DNA of 48,188 bases from Candidatus Zixiibacteriota bacterium (lineage in GTDB: Bacteria; Electryoneota; B3-LCP). This document shows positions 34,758 to 43,156 of this stretch, piece by piece. The stretch spans positions 1 to 48,188 of the forward strand of contig QZKQ01000089.1 in NCBI GenBank assembly GCA_003599535.1. The letters run 5' to 3'. Both the position numbers and the translations under genes were made by a program. Below the pieces are notes generated by a model. That model saw only the letters and a list, made by a program, of their open reading frames with translations, was not told where the DNA came from and ran no database searches. The first letter of the stretch is position 1; every line of letters starts with the position of its first letter.

Positions 34758-36110
34758 ATGAACGACAAACCCCCCTCGGAACGCCCCCCTTCTGAACGCC
34801 CTCCCTCCCTCAGACCGGAGATTTGGCGTTCTATCCCCGAGGAGAAATGGCGCGACTGGCGCTGGCAGATGGCTCATCGTCTCACCACGGTTGATGACCT
34901 GCGCAATGTATTCCCCCTGAACGGAACTGAAACAGATGAACTGACTCGTTGCCTGCAGCGTTTCCGCATGGCCATTCCGCCCTACTTCGCCACCGTGATG
35001 GCGCTGGAAGGGCCCGGAGGGCCGTTGTGGAAACAGGCGGTGGTCTCCTCCGCCGAGCTGGAGGAGAGGCCCTCGCTCCGCCTGGACCCGCTGAACGAGG
35101 AAGATGACAGTCCCGTCCACGGGTTGGTCCATCGCTACCCCGACCGGGTGTTGTTGCTGGTGACCGACCGCTGCGCCATGTACTGCCGGCACTGCACGCG
35201 CCGTCGTTTTGCGGGCAGCCGCGAACGCGACACGTCGCGAGTCCAACTGGATCGTTGCCTGGACTACCTGAAGCGGCACCCGGAAGTCCGGGACGTGATC
35301 GTGTCCGGCGGCGACCCCCTGACCCTGACCGACGCCAAGCTCGACGAGATCCTGGCGCGGTTGCGGGCCATCCCCAGCGTGGAAATCATCCGCCTGGGCA
35401 GCCGCCTGCCCATCACCCTGCCTTACCGGGTGACGGACGATCTCTGCCGCATGCTGGAGAAATACCACCCCATCTTCATGAACATTCACGCCAACCACCC
35501 CGACGAACTGACGCCCGAGGTCCGGGAGGCGTGCGACAAGTTGACCCGGGCGGGCATTCCCCTGGGCAGCCAGACGGTGCTGCTGAAGGGGATCAACGAT
35601 GACCCCAACACCCTGAAGCGGCTGTTCCAGAAACTGCTGACCTTCCGGGTCAAGCCCTATTACCTGTACCACTGCGATCCGGCCCAGGGGACGGCGCATC
35701 TCCGCACTCCCATCTCCCGCGGCATGGAACTGATCGAGTACCTCATGGGTCACACCTCGGGGCTGGCCGTGCCCACCTACGTGGTGGACGCGCCCCACGG
35801 GGCAGGCAAGATCCCGGTCATGCCCAACTACATGCTGACCACCTTCCCCGGCGGCGCGGTGCTGCGCAACTTTGAGGGGATGCTGGTCCGCTACGTGGAG
35901 AATGGCGAAGTGCCCCAGGATCAGATTCCCGCCGGCGTCATGGGCGTGGCGGCGCTGGCCCTGGGAGCCCAGGAAGCGCTGGCTCCCGCCGGCATGCCCC
36001 GCGAACTGCGCCGCCTGCGCGAGGGGCCCCGAGCCCGGATGCACCGCGAGCGGATCACCGAAAAGCCACAGCCGGAAACCAGCGACCTGTTCACCGAGGC
36101 GCCGGAATGA
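34758..36110 (+). CDS. kamA: Lysine 2,3-aminomutase
   Basis: 450 residues. The radical SAM triad is C139, C143, C146 (DRCAMYCRHCTRRR); PLP is held by K351 in 'VVDAPHGAGKIPVMPNY'. D307 (YHCDPAQG) and D344 (VVDAPHG) are 37 residues apart, the same spacing as the two Asp residues that bind the lysine side chain in Clostridium lysine 2,3-aminomutase (D293 and D330), so L-lysine to L-beta-lysine is the expected reaction, in the cytoplasm with SAM, PLP and a 4Fe-4S cluster. The N-terminus repeats 'PSERP'. GGAGG lies 12 bases before the ATG, longer than usual, so initiation may be weak. The stop overlaps the first ATP-grasp gene by ATGA. The family also contains EpmB and glutamate 2,3-aminomutase; no EF-P genes are near. 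Confidence 0.88.
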   Translation: MNDKPPSERPPSERPPSLRPEIWRSIPEEKWRDWRWQMAHRLTTVDDLRNVFPLNGTETDELTRCLQRFRMAIPPYFATVMALEGPGGPLWKQAVVSSAELEERPSLRLDPLNEEDDSPVHGLVHRYPDRVLLLVTDRCAMYCRHCTRRRFAGSRERDTSRVQLDRCLDYLKRHPEVRDVIVSGGDPLTLTDAKLDEILARLRAIPSVEIIRLGSRLPITLPYRVTDDLCRMLEKYHPIFMNIHANHPDELTPEVREACDKLTRAGIPLGSQTVLLKGINDDPNTLKRLFQKLLTFRVKPYYLYHCDPAQGTAHLRTPISRGMELIEYLMGHTSGLAVPTYVVDAPHGAGKIPVMPNYMLTTFPGGAVLRNFEGMLVRYVENGEVPQDQIPAGVMGVAALALGAQEALAPAGMPRELRRLREGPRARMHRERITEKPQPETSDLFTEAPE

Positions 36111-37108
36111 GGCGGCTGCGCGTCGGACTCTGCTACGACCTGGCGGAAAAACATCAACCCCGGCCCGGCGAGCCGCCGGACAAGGCTGCCGAACTGGATT
36201 CCCGGGAAACGGTCGAGGGTTTAAGTCAGGCTCTGGCCTCCCTGGGGCATGAGCCGCTGCCGCTGGGCGACGGCCGGGAACTGCTCCAGTTCCTGCAAGC
36301 CGGCGGCCGGGTGGACCTGGTCTTCAACCTTTCCGAAGGGCTGACCGGCCGCAGCCGCGAAGCCCAGGTGCCGGCCCTGCTGGAGATGCTGGAAGTCCCT
36401 TACACCGGCGCCGATCCCCTGACCCTGGCCCTCTGCCTGGACAAAGCCATGTTCAAGCGTGTGCTCCAGGCGGAGGGCCTTCCCACGCCGGTCTTCCGGA
36501 CGGTGGAGGGACCGTCTGCCGTGGAGGCATTGGACGTGCCCCTGCCGGCCTTCGTCAAGCCCTTGGCGGAAGGTTCCGGCAAGGGCATCCAGGCGGACTG
36601 CCGGGTGGAATCCCCGGAAGCCCTGCGCCGTGTGGTGCGCCGGGTGGGGGAGACCTACGGTTGGCCGGTGCTGGTGGAAGAGTACCTTCCCGGCGCGGAG
36701 TTGACCGTGGGGATCCTGGGCAATGGCGCGGCCCGGGTCCTGGGCAGCATGCAGATCGAGTTCCTGCCCGGGTCCGGCGAGATCTATTCCTACCGCACCA
36801 AGCAGGACTACCTCGACCTGGTCCGCTACCACGTGCCGCCGCAACTGCCGGCGGAAACCGTTCAGGCCGCGCAGGAGATCGCCCTGGCCACGTACCGTCT
36901 GACCGGTTGCCGCGATTTCGGCCGCGTGGACCTGCGGCTGGACGCCCGCGGCCGGCCTTCGGTTCTGGAAATCAATCCCCTGGCGGGGTTGAACCCGGTC
37001 TCTTCCGACCTGGTCATCCTGGCGCGCCGCCGGGGGATGGAGTACCGCGACTTGATCGGCGAAATCGTTCAAGCAGCCCTGGATAGACACGGGAACAACG
37101 GGTCATGA
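36107..37108 (+). CDS. ATP-grasp ligase 1 (D-Ala-D-Ala-ligase-like)
   Basis: 333 residues, overlapping kamA by ATGA. N-terminal: 'RVGLCYDLAEKH' and 'VDLVFNLSEGLTGRSREAQ', close to the Ddl N-terminal domain (FN..EG...E). ATP-grasp part: 'PAFVKPLAEGSGKGIQ' (ATP-binding Lys and Gly-rich loop), 'VLVEEYLPGAELTVGIL', and the metal-binding end 'VLEINPLAGLNPVSS' (E, N). It should activate a carboxyl group with ATP as an acyl-phosphate and join it to an amine. The full set of catalytic residues is present. It is unlikely to be the cell-wall Ddl: a second similar gene follows directly and the partner is an aminomutase. Ligation of beta-lysine to another amino acid is inferred. Confidence 0.83.
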   Translation: MRRLRVGLCYDLAEKHQPRPGEPPDKAAELDSRETVEGLSQALASLGHEPLPLGDGRELLQFLQAGGRVDLVFNLSEGLTGRSREAQVPALLEMLEVPYTGADPLTLALCLDKAMFKRVLQAEGLPTPVFRTVEGPSAVEALDVPLPAFVKPLAEGSGKGIQADCRVESPEALRRVVRRVGETYGWPVLVEEYLPGAELTVGILGNGAARVLGSMQIEFLPGSGEIYSYRTKQDYLDLVRYHVPPQLPAETVQAAQEIALATYRLTGCRDFGRVDLRLDARGRPSVLEINPLAGLNPVSSDLVILARRRGMEYRDLIGEIVQAALDRHGNNGS

Positions 37109-38088
37109 TCTGGATTGCTCACACCGCCGTAGGGCCGGATTCCCTCTCCTCCGATGCCGGGGTAGCCGACGAAGTCGAGGCGGTTAGCCTGGCCCTGGAA
37201 GAGTTGGGACTGCCCTACGCCGCCGTCACTCCCGAACCGTCCCTGCTTGACTTCATCCACCGCATCACCGGCAACGGCCGCGATGACCTGGTCTTCCACC
37301 TGGTGGAAAGCTACCAGGGGCTTCCCTGGGGCGAGAGCTGGCTGGCCGGGCTGTACGAGGCCCTGCGCCTGCCCTACACCGGGTCGCCGCCTTCCACGCT
37401 GAGCCTCTGCCTCGATAAACGCCGCGCCCGCGCCGTGCTGAAGGACGCCCGGCTGCCCGTACCGACCGGCCTTCCGTTGGGTGGGAGCGTGGAGGACCTG
37501 GGTCCCTTCCCCTTTCCCGCTATCCTGAAGCCGGCCTGCCGCGACGCCTCCGAGGGATTGACCCCGGCCAACGTGGTGCGCAACCTGGACGAGCTGCGCG
37601 AACGCCACGGGCAGTTGGTCCACGACGGTTTCGCACCGCTGCTGCTGGAACAATTCATCGTCGGTCGGGAGTTCTCTCTGGCCATGGTGCAGCGGCCGGA
37701 TTGGCAGGTGGTGGCGGCGTTCGAGGTGAGTTTCAGCGGCCTGCCGCCGGGGCAGCCGCATATGCTCTGCTACGAGTCCAAGTGGGCCTACGAATCGGTG
37801 GCCTACGAAGGCACCACCACCAATCCCATGAAGGGGGATCCGGAGATCCGGGCCCTTCTGTCGGACCTGGCGGTCCGCGCCGCCACGGAGCTGGGACTGA
37901 GGGATTACGCCCGGATTGACTTCCGCTGGTCCCGGGAAGGGCAGCCCTGCATCATTGACATCAATCCCAACCCGGACATCTCCCTGTCCGGCGGGTTTCA
38001 CCGGGCGCTGGATTCCGCCGGTATCGGCTTTACGGATTTCGTCCGGCAAATCATCCATAATGCGAGACACAGGACTCATGGAGCTTAG
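37105..38088 (+). CDS. ATP-grasp ligase 2 (D-Ala-D-Ala-ligase-like)
   Basis: 327 residues, overlapping the previous gene by ATGA. It keeps the same plan: 'DDLVFHLVESYQGLPWGESW' in the N-terminal domain, 'PAILKPACRDASEGL' in the ATP loop, 'LLLEQFIVGREFSLAMV', and the metal site 'CIIDINPNPDIS' (D/N). It is distant from ligase 1 in sequence yet equal in length, so the two are old paralogues with different substrates. Its P-loop has 'RDAS' where ligase 1 has 'EGSG'. In context it would extend a product made by ligase 1 or join the other end of it. The stop overlaps the GNAT start. Confidence 0.83.
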   Translation: MIWIAHTAVGPDSLSSDAGVADEVEAVSLALEELGLPYAAVTPEPSLLDFIHRITGNGRDDLVFHLVESYQGLPWGESWLAGLYEALRLPYTGSPPSTLSLCLDKRRARAVLKDARLPVPTGLPLGGSVEDLGPFPFPAILKPACRDASEGLTPANVVRNLDELRERHGQLVHDGFAPLLLEQFIVGREFSLAMVQRPDWQVVAAFEVSFSGLPPGQPHMLCYESKWAYESVAYEGTTTNPMKGDPEIRALLSDLAVRAATELGLRDYARIDFRWSREGQPCIIDINPNPDISLSGGFHRALDSAGIGFTDFVRQIIHNARHRTHGA

Positions 38089-38548
38089 GCGAATTCTGCG
38101 CCGGGAAGACCTGCCCGGCATCGAAAAAATGCTGCGCGACGTGCAGGTTTTCAATGAAGATGAAATCATCTGCGGCGTGGAGCTGGCCCAGCAAACGCTG
38201 GCCGGGGAGGAGGGGTATCACTGGGTGCTGGCGGTGGAGGATGGCGCTCTGGTGGGGTTGATCTGCTACGGCACCGTGCCGCTGACCCAGGGGACCTGGG
38301 ATCTTTATTGGATCCTGCGCTCGCCCGGCGCCGTCAGCCGGGGTGTGGCCAAAGCATTGCTGGAAGCTTGCGAGGAGGACCTGCGGAACCACGGAGGACG
38401 CTTGCTGGTACTTAATACCTCGGGAACCCCTGCCTACCAACCTGCCCGTGATTTTTATCTGCGAAATGGATTCGAACTCAGCGCCCGGCTGAAGGAGTAT
38501 TACCGTCCGGGCGATGATCTGTGCATATTTACGAAGCAAATCGAGTAA
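38078..38548 (+). CDS. GNAT-family acetyltransferase
   Basis: 156 residues from the ATG at 38078, inside the end of ligase 2, with AGGA just before it; an ATG at 38060 is an alternative. The GNAT fold shows 'LRRILRREDLPGIEKML' (beta1-alpha1), 'VLAVEDGALVGLICYG', 'WDLYWILRSPGAVSRGVAKALLEAC' (acetyl-CoA pyrophosphate loop in the form R-SPGAVSRGVAKAL) and 'FYLRNGFE'. It should acetylate an amine. It is much shorter than AblB (about 270 residues), which makes N-epsilon-acetyl-beta-lysine in methanogens, and not obviously its relative. It may cap the beta-lysine product or its peptide. Confidence 0.82.
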   Translation: MELRRILRREDLPGIEKMLRDVQVFNEDEIICGVELAQQTLAGEEGYHWVLAVEDGALVGLICYGTVPLTQGTWDLYWILRSPGAVSRGVAKALLEACEEDLRNHGGRLLVLNTSGTPAYQPARDFYLRNGFELSARLKEYYRPGDDLCIFTKQIE

Positions 38549-38553
38549 TCTGA

Positions 38554-39438
38554 ATGCTTAAACGGGATCATGTCTGGCTGCTCTGGGAGTGGTCTGAAGA
38601 TGCGTACCTGGTAGAAGATTTCCTGCGCCAAGCCGATCACCTGGACCTGCGGGTCAAGGTTTTCGATCCCGACGGCTTCCGGCGCCTCTCGATGAACACC
38701 GTGGCCCAGGATTACCCTGTCATACTGTGGGACCGGGCCGGCGACGTCCACCGTGAAGCGCAATATATCTCCGACTGGGCCGAAGCCGCCGGCAGCCGGG
38801 TCATCAACCCGGTGCGCGGCACGCTGCTGGCCATGGACAAGGCCCACCTCCACCGCCTCCTGCTGCAAAACCACCTTCCCGTCCCCCAGACCCGCGTGTT
38901 GACCGACTCCTCCAACGGCGAAGACCTGCATTGGGGCTGCGGCAAGTTCCTGGTGCTGAAGCCGGGAATTTCCGGCGGCGGCGAGGGGGTCCGCATCCAG
39001 CACTGGTCGGAAGATTCCCTGCGGGAGGCGATGAGCGCGCGGCCGGGCGAGCCCTGGCTGTTGCAGGAGTTCATCGAACCGGCGATGGTGACGGGGCGGC
39101 GCGCCTGGTTCCGGGTCTACCACTTGTTCGGAGAGATCCGGGTCTGCTGGTGGGACAACACCACCCACATCTATGACCTCATGCCTTGCGAAGAGGTCGG
39201 CCTGATGGGCTTCCACGACCTGCGCACCCTGGGCCTGCACCTGGCCAACCGTTTCCCCATGCAGTTCTTCAGCACCGAGATCGTCTATTGCAGCGACGGT
39301 GCTCCCCTGCTGATTGACTACATCAACGATCCCTGCGATCTACGCAGCCGCGCCCGCATTCCCAACGGCGTCCCCGAAGAGTTGCTGAACTGGGTCTTCC
39401 AGCGTATTTTCGAAGTGGCCCGGGCGGTGGGGGAGTGA
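38554..39438 (+). CDS. ATP-grasp ligase 3 (RimK-like)
   Basis: 294 residues, 5 bases after the GNAT gene. ATP-grasp features: 'KFLVLKPGISGGGEGV' (ATP Lys and Gly loop), 'WLLQEFIEPAMVTGRRAWFRVY', and 'LLIDYINDPCDLRSR' in the place of the metal-binding ExNxRxG. The N-terminal domain (VWLLWEWSEDAYLVEDFLRQ in part) differs from ligases 1 and 2, so it comes from another branch. It would carry out a third carboxyl-amine ligation. It is the last gene of the operon, before a palindromic repeat and terminator. Confidence 0.78.
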   Translation: MLKRDHVWLLWEWSEDAYLVEDFLRQADHLDLRVKVFDPDGFRRLSMNTVAQDYPVILWDRAGDVHREAQYISDWAEAAGSRVINPVRGTLLAMDKAHLHRLLLQNHLPVPQTRVLTDSSNGEDLHWGCGKFLVLKPGISGGGEGVRIQHWSEDSLREAMSARPGEPWLLQEFIEPAMVTGRRAWFRVYHLFGEIRVCWWDNTTHIYDLMPCEEVGLMGFHDLRTLGLHLANRFPMQFFSTEIVYCSDGAPLLIDYINDPCDLRSRARIPNGVPEELLNWVFQRIFEVARAVGE

Positions 39439-39528
39439 TCCCGGGACGTACCGTTTCGTTTCTCCCCGCATCGCTTCGGAGGGCCCTCCGCCCGCTGACG
39501 GATCGGGGCTATTTTTTTTAGCTTGGTA

Positions 39529-39606
39529 CTCTAATCTTTTGGTCACGACGGAGCGTGGTCCTCCAATAGTTTTGGCCACGACGTAGCGTGGCCCTCCGAA
39601 TTAGAG
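39529..39606. repeat. Paired hairpin repeat (BIME-like)
   Basis: CTCTAAT (39529-39535) and ATTAGAG (39600-39606) flank two hairpin units: one near 39541-39564 with GGTCACG/CGTGGTC and one near 39574-39597 with GGCCACG/CGTGGCC. The base changes between units keep the stems paired, a sign of selection on structure or of a common palindromic ancestor. CCTCC ends both units. Confidence 0.55.
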
Positions 39607-39611
39607 CGCCA

Positions 39612-39640
39612 AAGCCCCCACATAGGGGGCTTCGGTATTT
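39612..39640 (+). terminator. Terminator of the kamA operon
   Basis: AAGCCCCC (39612-39619), loop ACATA, GGGGGCTT (39625-39632), then CGGTATTT. It lies between the convergent kamA operon and the histidine kinase gene and may serve both strands. Confidence 0.65.
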
Positions 39641-39681
39641 TATCCCTCCGGCCGGGCCGGAGGCGGTCCCATGAAGCAGTT

Positions 39682-40932
39682 TCAGGCCAGGGTTTCCGCG
39701 AGTTGGTCGCGGTGCATTCTGCTCCCTCCCGTTTCCGCCGGAAGGCGGTTGGCGGCCAGGGGGATCACCACCGTGAAGCTGGCGCCCACGCCAGGGCGGC
39801 CCTCCACCTGGATCCGGCCACCGTACTGTTCCACGAGCTGCCGGGCGCTGGACAGCCCCAACCCCGTGCCGCTGGGCCGGCCGGAGGCGTTTTCCCCTAC
39901 CGGCGGCTTGGTGGAATAGAATGGCGTGAACAGCTTCTCGGCCTCCGCGGGATCGAGCCCGCAGCCGGTATCCGCCACTTCCACATACAGGTTATCCTCA
40001 TCGCACCGCGTAGACACCCGCAGGGTCTTGACCGGGGCATCCACCATGGCATCCACGGCATTGTTTACCAGGTTCAGAAATACCTGGGAAAAGTCGCTGT
40101 ACAGGCCGTACACGGGGGGCAGCCCCCGGGCGAATTCGAACTGTTTGGTGATCTGGTTCTTGAACTGCAGGTTGGCTTCCAGGAACTTCAATTCGTTCTG
40201 CAGCAACTGGTTCAAATCGAGAGTCCGCTTCTGCCGGTCCTGGTCGTGGCGGCTCTTCATCATCATCGTGGAGATGATGTCCTTCATGCGCTCGGCCTGG
40301 GCCAGGATCAGCGGAATTTCGCCCAAGTGGGACTGACGGGCGTAGAGCAGGTCCAGGTAGCCCACGATCACCGCCAGCGGCCCGTTCAGGTTGTGCGCCA
40401 GTCCCGAAGCCATCATGCCGATGGCCGACAGCTTCTGTTCCTGTACCAGGTCGGATTCCAGCGCGCGGATGCGCTCCCGGAGCTGCTTTTTCTCGGTCTC
40501 GTCGGCGAAGGTGGCGTTGACTCCCTGCAGCCGCCCGTCGCGGTCGAAAAGCGGGGTGAAGCGCATCTGCACCCAGCGGCCGTTGAGTTCGCGTTCCACC
40601 ACCACCGGACTCTGCCGCTCGCCCGAAGCGAAATCGTCGAACATGGCCCGGATGCGGGCGATGGTATCGGGCCCATGAAAGTCGTACAGGGACTTCCCCG
40701 CGGCCTGGTAGCGCCGCAAGCCCAGCAGGCGTTCGGCGCCGGCGTTCAGATCCCTTATGGTCCCGTCAGCGTCGGCGCTGACGGCCGCCAGGGGGATGCT
40801 TTCCAGGAGCGCATGGAGTCGCTCGGCTTCCTCCGCCTGCATGGCCCGAGTATTCGGGCGGCGGCGGGAGGCGTTGGTCCATGCGGCCGTCCCGGTCGCG
40901 GGCTTGGGGTCCACTGCCAGGAAATCCGGCAT
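39682..40932 (-). CDS. PAS sensor histidine kinase
   Basis: 416 residues from the ATG at 40932, which has AGAGGA 8 bases before it; earlier in-frame starts lack this. No membrane span. A PAS domain covers about 36-148 (LLESIPLAAVSADADGTIRD; 'ATFADETEKKQL' as PAC end), then a coiled coil and H-box with H180 (GLAHNLNGPLAVIVGYLDLL), N-box 'VFLNLVNNAVDAMV', G1 'VADTGCGLDP' and G2 'GTGLGLSSARQLV'. The H-box variant HNLNGPL is that of the NtrB/AtoS-like group. No response regulator is adjacent. Downstream neighbour on the same strand is none; upstream is the PilZ gene. Confidence 0.88.
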   Translation of the reverse strand: MPDFLAVDPKPATGTAAWTNASRRRPNTRAMQAEEAERLHALLESIPLAAVSADADGTIRDLNAGAERLLGLRRYQAAGKSLYDFHGPDTIARIRAMFDDFASGERQSPVVVERELNGRWVQMRFTPLFDRDGRLQGVNATFADETEKKQLRERIRALESDLVQEQKLSAIGMMASGLAHNLNGPLAVIVGYLDLLYARQSHLGEIPLILAQAERMKDIISTMMMKSRHDQDRQKRTLDLNQLLQNELKFLEANLQFKNQITKQFEFARGLPPVYGLYSDFSQVFLNLVNNAVDAMVDAPVKTLRVSTRCDEDNLYVEVADTGCGLDPAEAEKLFTPFYSTKPPVGENASGRPSGTGLGLSSARQLVEQYGGRIQVEGRPGVGASFTVVIPLAANRLPAETGGSRMHRDQLAETLA

Positions 40933-41100
40933 GGGATTATCCTCTTCCGATATGGTCTTCCCCGAATTCATGCGGTTGCACCCCGAGGGTCGCCGGTGGC
41001 GCATTTCCGCCACCGTAATATAGGGATATTTTCAGCGTCATGGCAAGGATTTCCCGGTTCTTCGGAGGGGTGGATTCGATTTTGCCTCCGGGGGAAAGAT

Positions 41101-42195
41101 TTACCCCGCCCGGGCGATTTCCCGCTCCTGCATGAACACGTGGCGCACCAACTTCTGCCGCTCCGAGGGGCGCAGATCGTCGAACCGGACGGAGACGGCC
41201 CAGCAGGAGAGCCCTGTTCGCCGGGAGGAGCGCACCACGGTGCCGCCGACCACCGGCAAGCCGTAGCAGCCGGTCGGGTCCAGGCGGAGGTACACCTTCT
41301 GGCGCACCGGCAATTCCCGCCGCAGGATGATGGAAGCCCCGCCGCCGGACAGGTCATCCAGGGTGACACGTTCGGGCGCCTGGTGATTCAGGACGTCCAG
41401 CGGAGCCAGGTCCTCGGCCTCCAGGTCCGGCACCACCCACAAGGCCACCGACCGATTCTGTTCCACCCGGAAATCCTGCCGCCGCTGTTCGCGCCGCAAC
41501 TGGTCGGCGTGGTCCAGCGTCAGGAAGATGCCGTCATCCTCGGCCTCCACACGGCGGATCAGGCCGGTCCCGGTGTAGCGGGCGTCGTTGGTGCGGTTGA
41601 AGTGCAGGCGCACTTCCGCGCCCGGCGCCAGCGGTATGGTACGCGGCACGCGCCCTTCCACCAGGATCCGCAGGCGGATCTCATCCACTTCGCGCACCAT
41701 GCACTCGATGAAGCGGTCGGCGGAAAAGACCAGGTAGAGAATCTGGCCGGGAGCCAGTTCCCGGGTGGAACTCAGCGTGATGCCCCGCGGCGGCGGCCGG
41801 AACCCGAGGCGGCTGCGGGTGTTGGACAGTACGGCAGTCAAACGAGGAATCTGCGACGCCTCGGCTTGCTTCAGGGTATGGCGCACGAATTGATCGAAGG
41901 TGAAGTTGGACGCCACCAGTCCGGGAAGGATCTCGTCGCCGAACTGCCGGCCGTAGGCGCGCATCAGCTCAGTCTCCTCCCGGGCCAACCCACGCTCCCG
42001 GCACAGGATCTGAAAGTCGCGCCGGGCCAGGGCGCATTGCGCCCGGACGGTCAGACGCCGCGCCTGGTGGTCGCGCAGCGCCAGGATCAGCAGCACGACC
42101 GTTATCCCGCCGAGCACCGCCAGTATCTCCCATTGCGACGCCCGCTCCAGATTCCACGCGTGCACGAATTCCTTTACGCCCATGAAAGATTCCAT
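41101..42195 (-). CDS. Membrane-anchored PilZ (c-di-GMP-binding) protein
   Basis: 364 residues (an in-frame ATG at 42183 with a better purine site, GGGATGGA, may be the true start). One span near the N-terminus (about 22-42, WEILAVLGGITVVLLILALR). Residues about 130-215 form a YcgR-N-like barrel ('APGQILYLVFSADRFIECMV'). The PilZ domain follows from about 235, with 'RREQRRQDFRV' (RxxxR) and 'LDDLSGGGASI' (D/NxSxxG), both needed to bind cyclic di-GMP. It would transmit second-messenger level to motility, adhesion or exopolysaccharide control at the inner membrane. No diguanylate cyclase gene is in view. Confidence 0.82.
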   Translation of the reverse strand: MESFMGVKEFVHAWNLERASQWEILAVLGGITVVLLILALRDHQARRLTVRAQCALARRDFQILCRERGLAREETELMRAYGRQFGDEILPGLVASNFTFDQFVRHTLKQAEASQIPRLTAVLSNTRSRLGFRPPPRGITLSSTRELAPGQILYLVFSADRFIECMVREVDEIRLRILVEGRVPRTIPLAPGAEVRLHFNRTNDARYTGTGLIRRVEAEDDGIFLTLDHADQLRREQRRQDFRVEQNRSVALWVVPDLEAEDLAPLDVLNHQAPERVTLDDLSGGGASIILRRELPVRQKVYLRLDPTGCYGLPVVGGTVVRSSRRTGLSCWAVSVRFDDLRPSERQKLVRHVFMQEREIARAG

Positions 42196-42318
42196 CCCAA
42201 GATAGAGCCTCTTCTATATTCGGCAACTCAGAGCGAAAACTTCATCCCTGGACGACGGGGCTTTTCCTGAGCTTTCAAGTAGTGCGCAATGGAAGTGAAC
42301 GGCTGCCGGCACTTCTCC

Positions 42319-42366
42319 AATAAATGAAGAATTTCACTTGCGCGGGAATATTCAATATTGTATATT
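42319..42366 (+). promoter_or_regulatory. Promoter and operator region of the PadR gene
   Basis: The 16-mer AATAAATGAAGAATTT (42319-42334) shared with the kamA promoter is followed by TTGCGC (42338-42343), 17 bp and TATATT (42361-42366). The palindrome CAATATTG (42353-42360) lies against the -10 box, in the right place for repression by the PadR product itself. Confidence 0.65.
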
Positions 42367-42391
42367 GTAGTAAGCTGTGGAGGGCTTACTG

Positions 42392-42967
42392 ATGTCAGTA
42401 CCTATCGTCATTCTCGGCTTTTTGAAAGAGCGAGATTACCATGGATATGAGCTGAAGAAAGAAATTCAGCATCATATGGGGGATTGGACCGACATCAAGT
42501 TCGGTTCCATCTATCATGCTCTGAAAAAGCTGGTGGAAAGCGGCTGCGTGGAGGTGGTGGGGGAAGAACACCAGAGCGGCCGACCGGATCGCACTATTTA
42601 CCGCATCACCGTGCAGGGGCGGGAGGAATTCCGCCGCTTGCTGATTGAGGTGATGGGGCACTTCCAGCGCCCTTACCTGGACTTCGACGTCGGCCTTTAC
42701 TTCGCCTGCAATCTGCCGACTAAGGAACTGCGGGCCCTGCTGACGGATCGTCGCAAACAGGTGAAGGCCGCCCGGCGCGCCCTGGAATCAAACCGGCAGC
42801 TTCCCGCCCACCGCGATCTGCCGCCCGTGTGCGACATGATCCTGGAACATGCCATCCGCCACCTGGATACCGAAACCAAGTGGTTGAAGGTCTGCATTGA
42901 CTGCCTGAAGTCGCACCACCTGTACGCCAATTCCGATGATGCCGAGTCTCCGACTTCCCGGCAGTAG
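42392..42967 (+). CDS. PadR-family transcriptional regulator
   Basis: 191 residues. GGAGGG lies 7 bases before the ATG at 42392. N-terminal winged helix: 'VPIVILGFLKERDYHGYELK', 'KFGSIYHALKKLVESGCVEV' (recognition helix) and 'GRPDRTIYRITVQG' (wing). The C-terminal helical part (about 95-180), in PadR-s2-like style, would dimerise and bind a ligand. It probably represses its own promoter via the AT-rich palindrome at 42353-42360, as PadR proteins commonly do. The element it shares with the kamA operon makes that operon a candidate target. A strong terminator follows. Confidence 0.9.
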   Translation: MSVPIVILGFLKERDYHGYELKKEIQHHMGDWTDIKFGSIYHALKKLVESGCVEVVGEEHQSGRPDRTIYRITVQGREEFRRLLIEVMGHFQRPYLDFDVGLYFACNLPTKELRALLTDRRKQVKAARRALESNRQLPAHRDLPPVCDMILEHAIRHLDTETKWLKVCIDCLKSHHLYANSDDAESPTSRQ

Positions 42968-43025
42968 CGCCTCATGAACCACCTCTCGCCTGGGTGACTC
43001 GCACACACCCAGCCATGACCCGCCG

Positions 43026-43056
43026 GCGCAGGCACTTTTTGCCTGCGCTTTTTTTT
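43026..43056 (+). terminator. Rho-independent terminator after the PadR gene
   Basis: GCGCAGGCA (43026-43034), loop CTTTT, TGCCTGCGC (43040-43048), then eight T (43049-43056). Confidence 0.93.
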
Positions 43057-43156
43057 CGCCAAACCGGGATTCCCTGCCTAATTGCTTGTAAAACAATGAA
43101 TAGTGATAACGCGTTCATTCCCACGGTTATTGCGCCTCAAATCAAATTTGCGGGTG

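Noticed and set aside
34758..36110. KamA as EpmB of the EF-P modification route
   Set aside because: Both lysine-binding Asp residues are present, and neither epmA nor efp is nearby; ATP-grasp neighbours point elsewhere.
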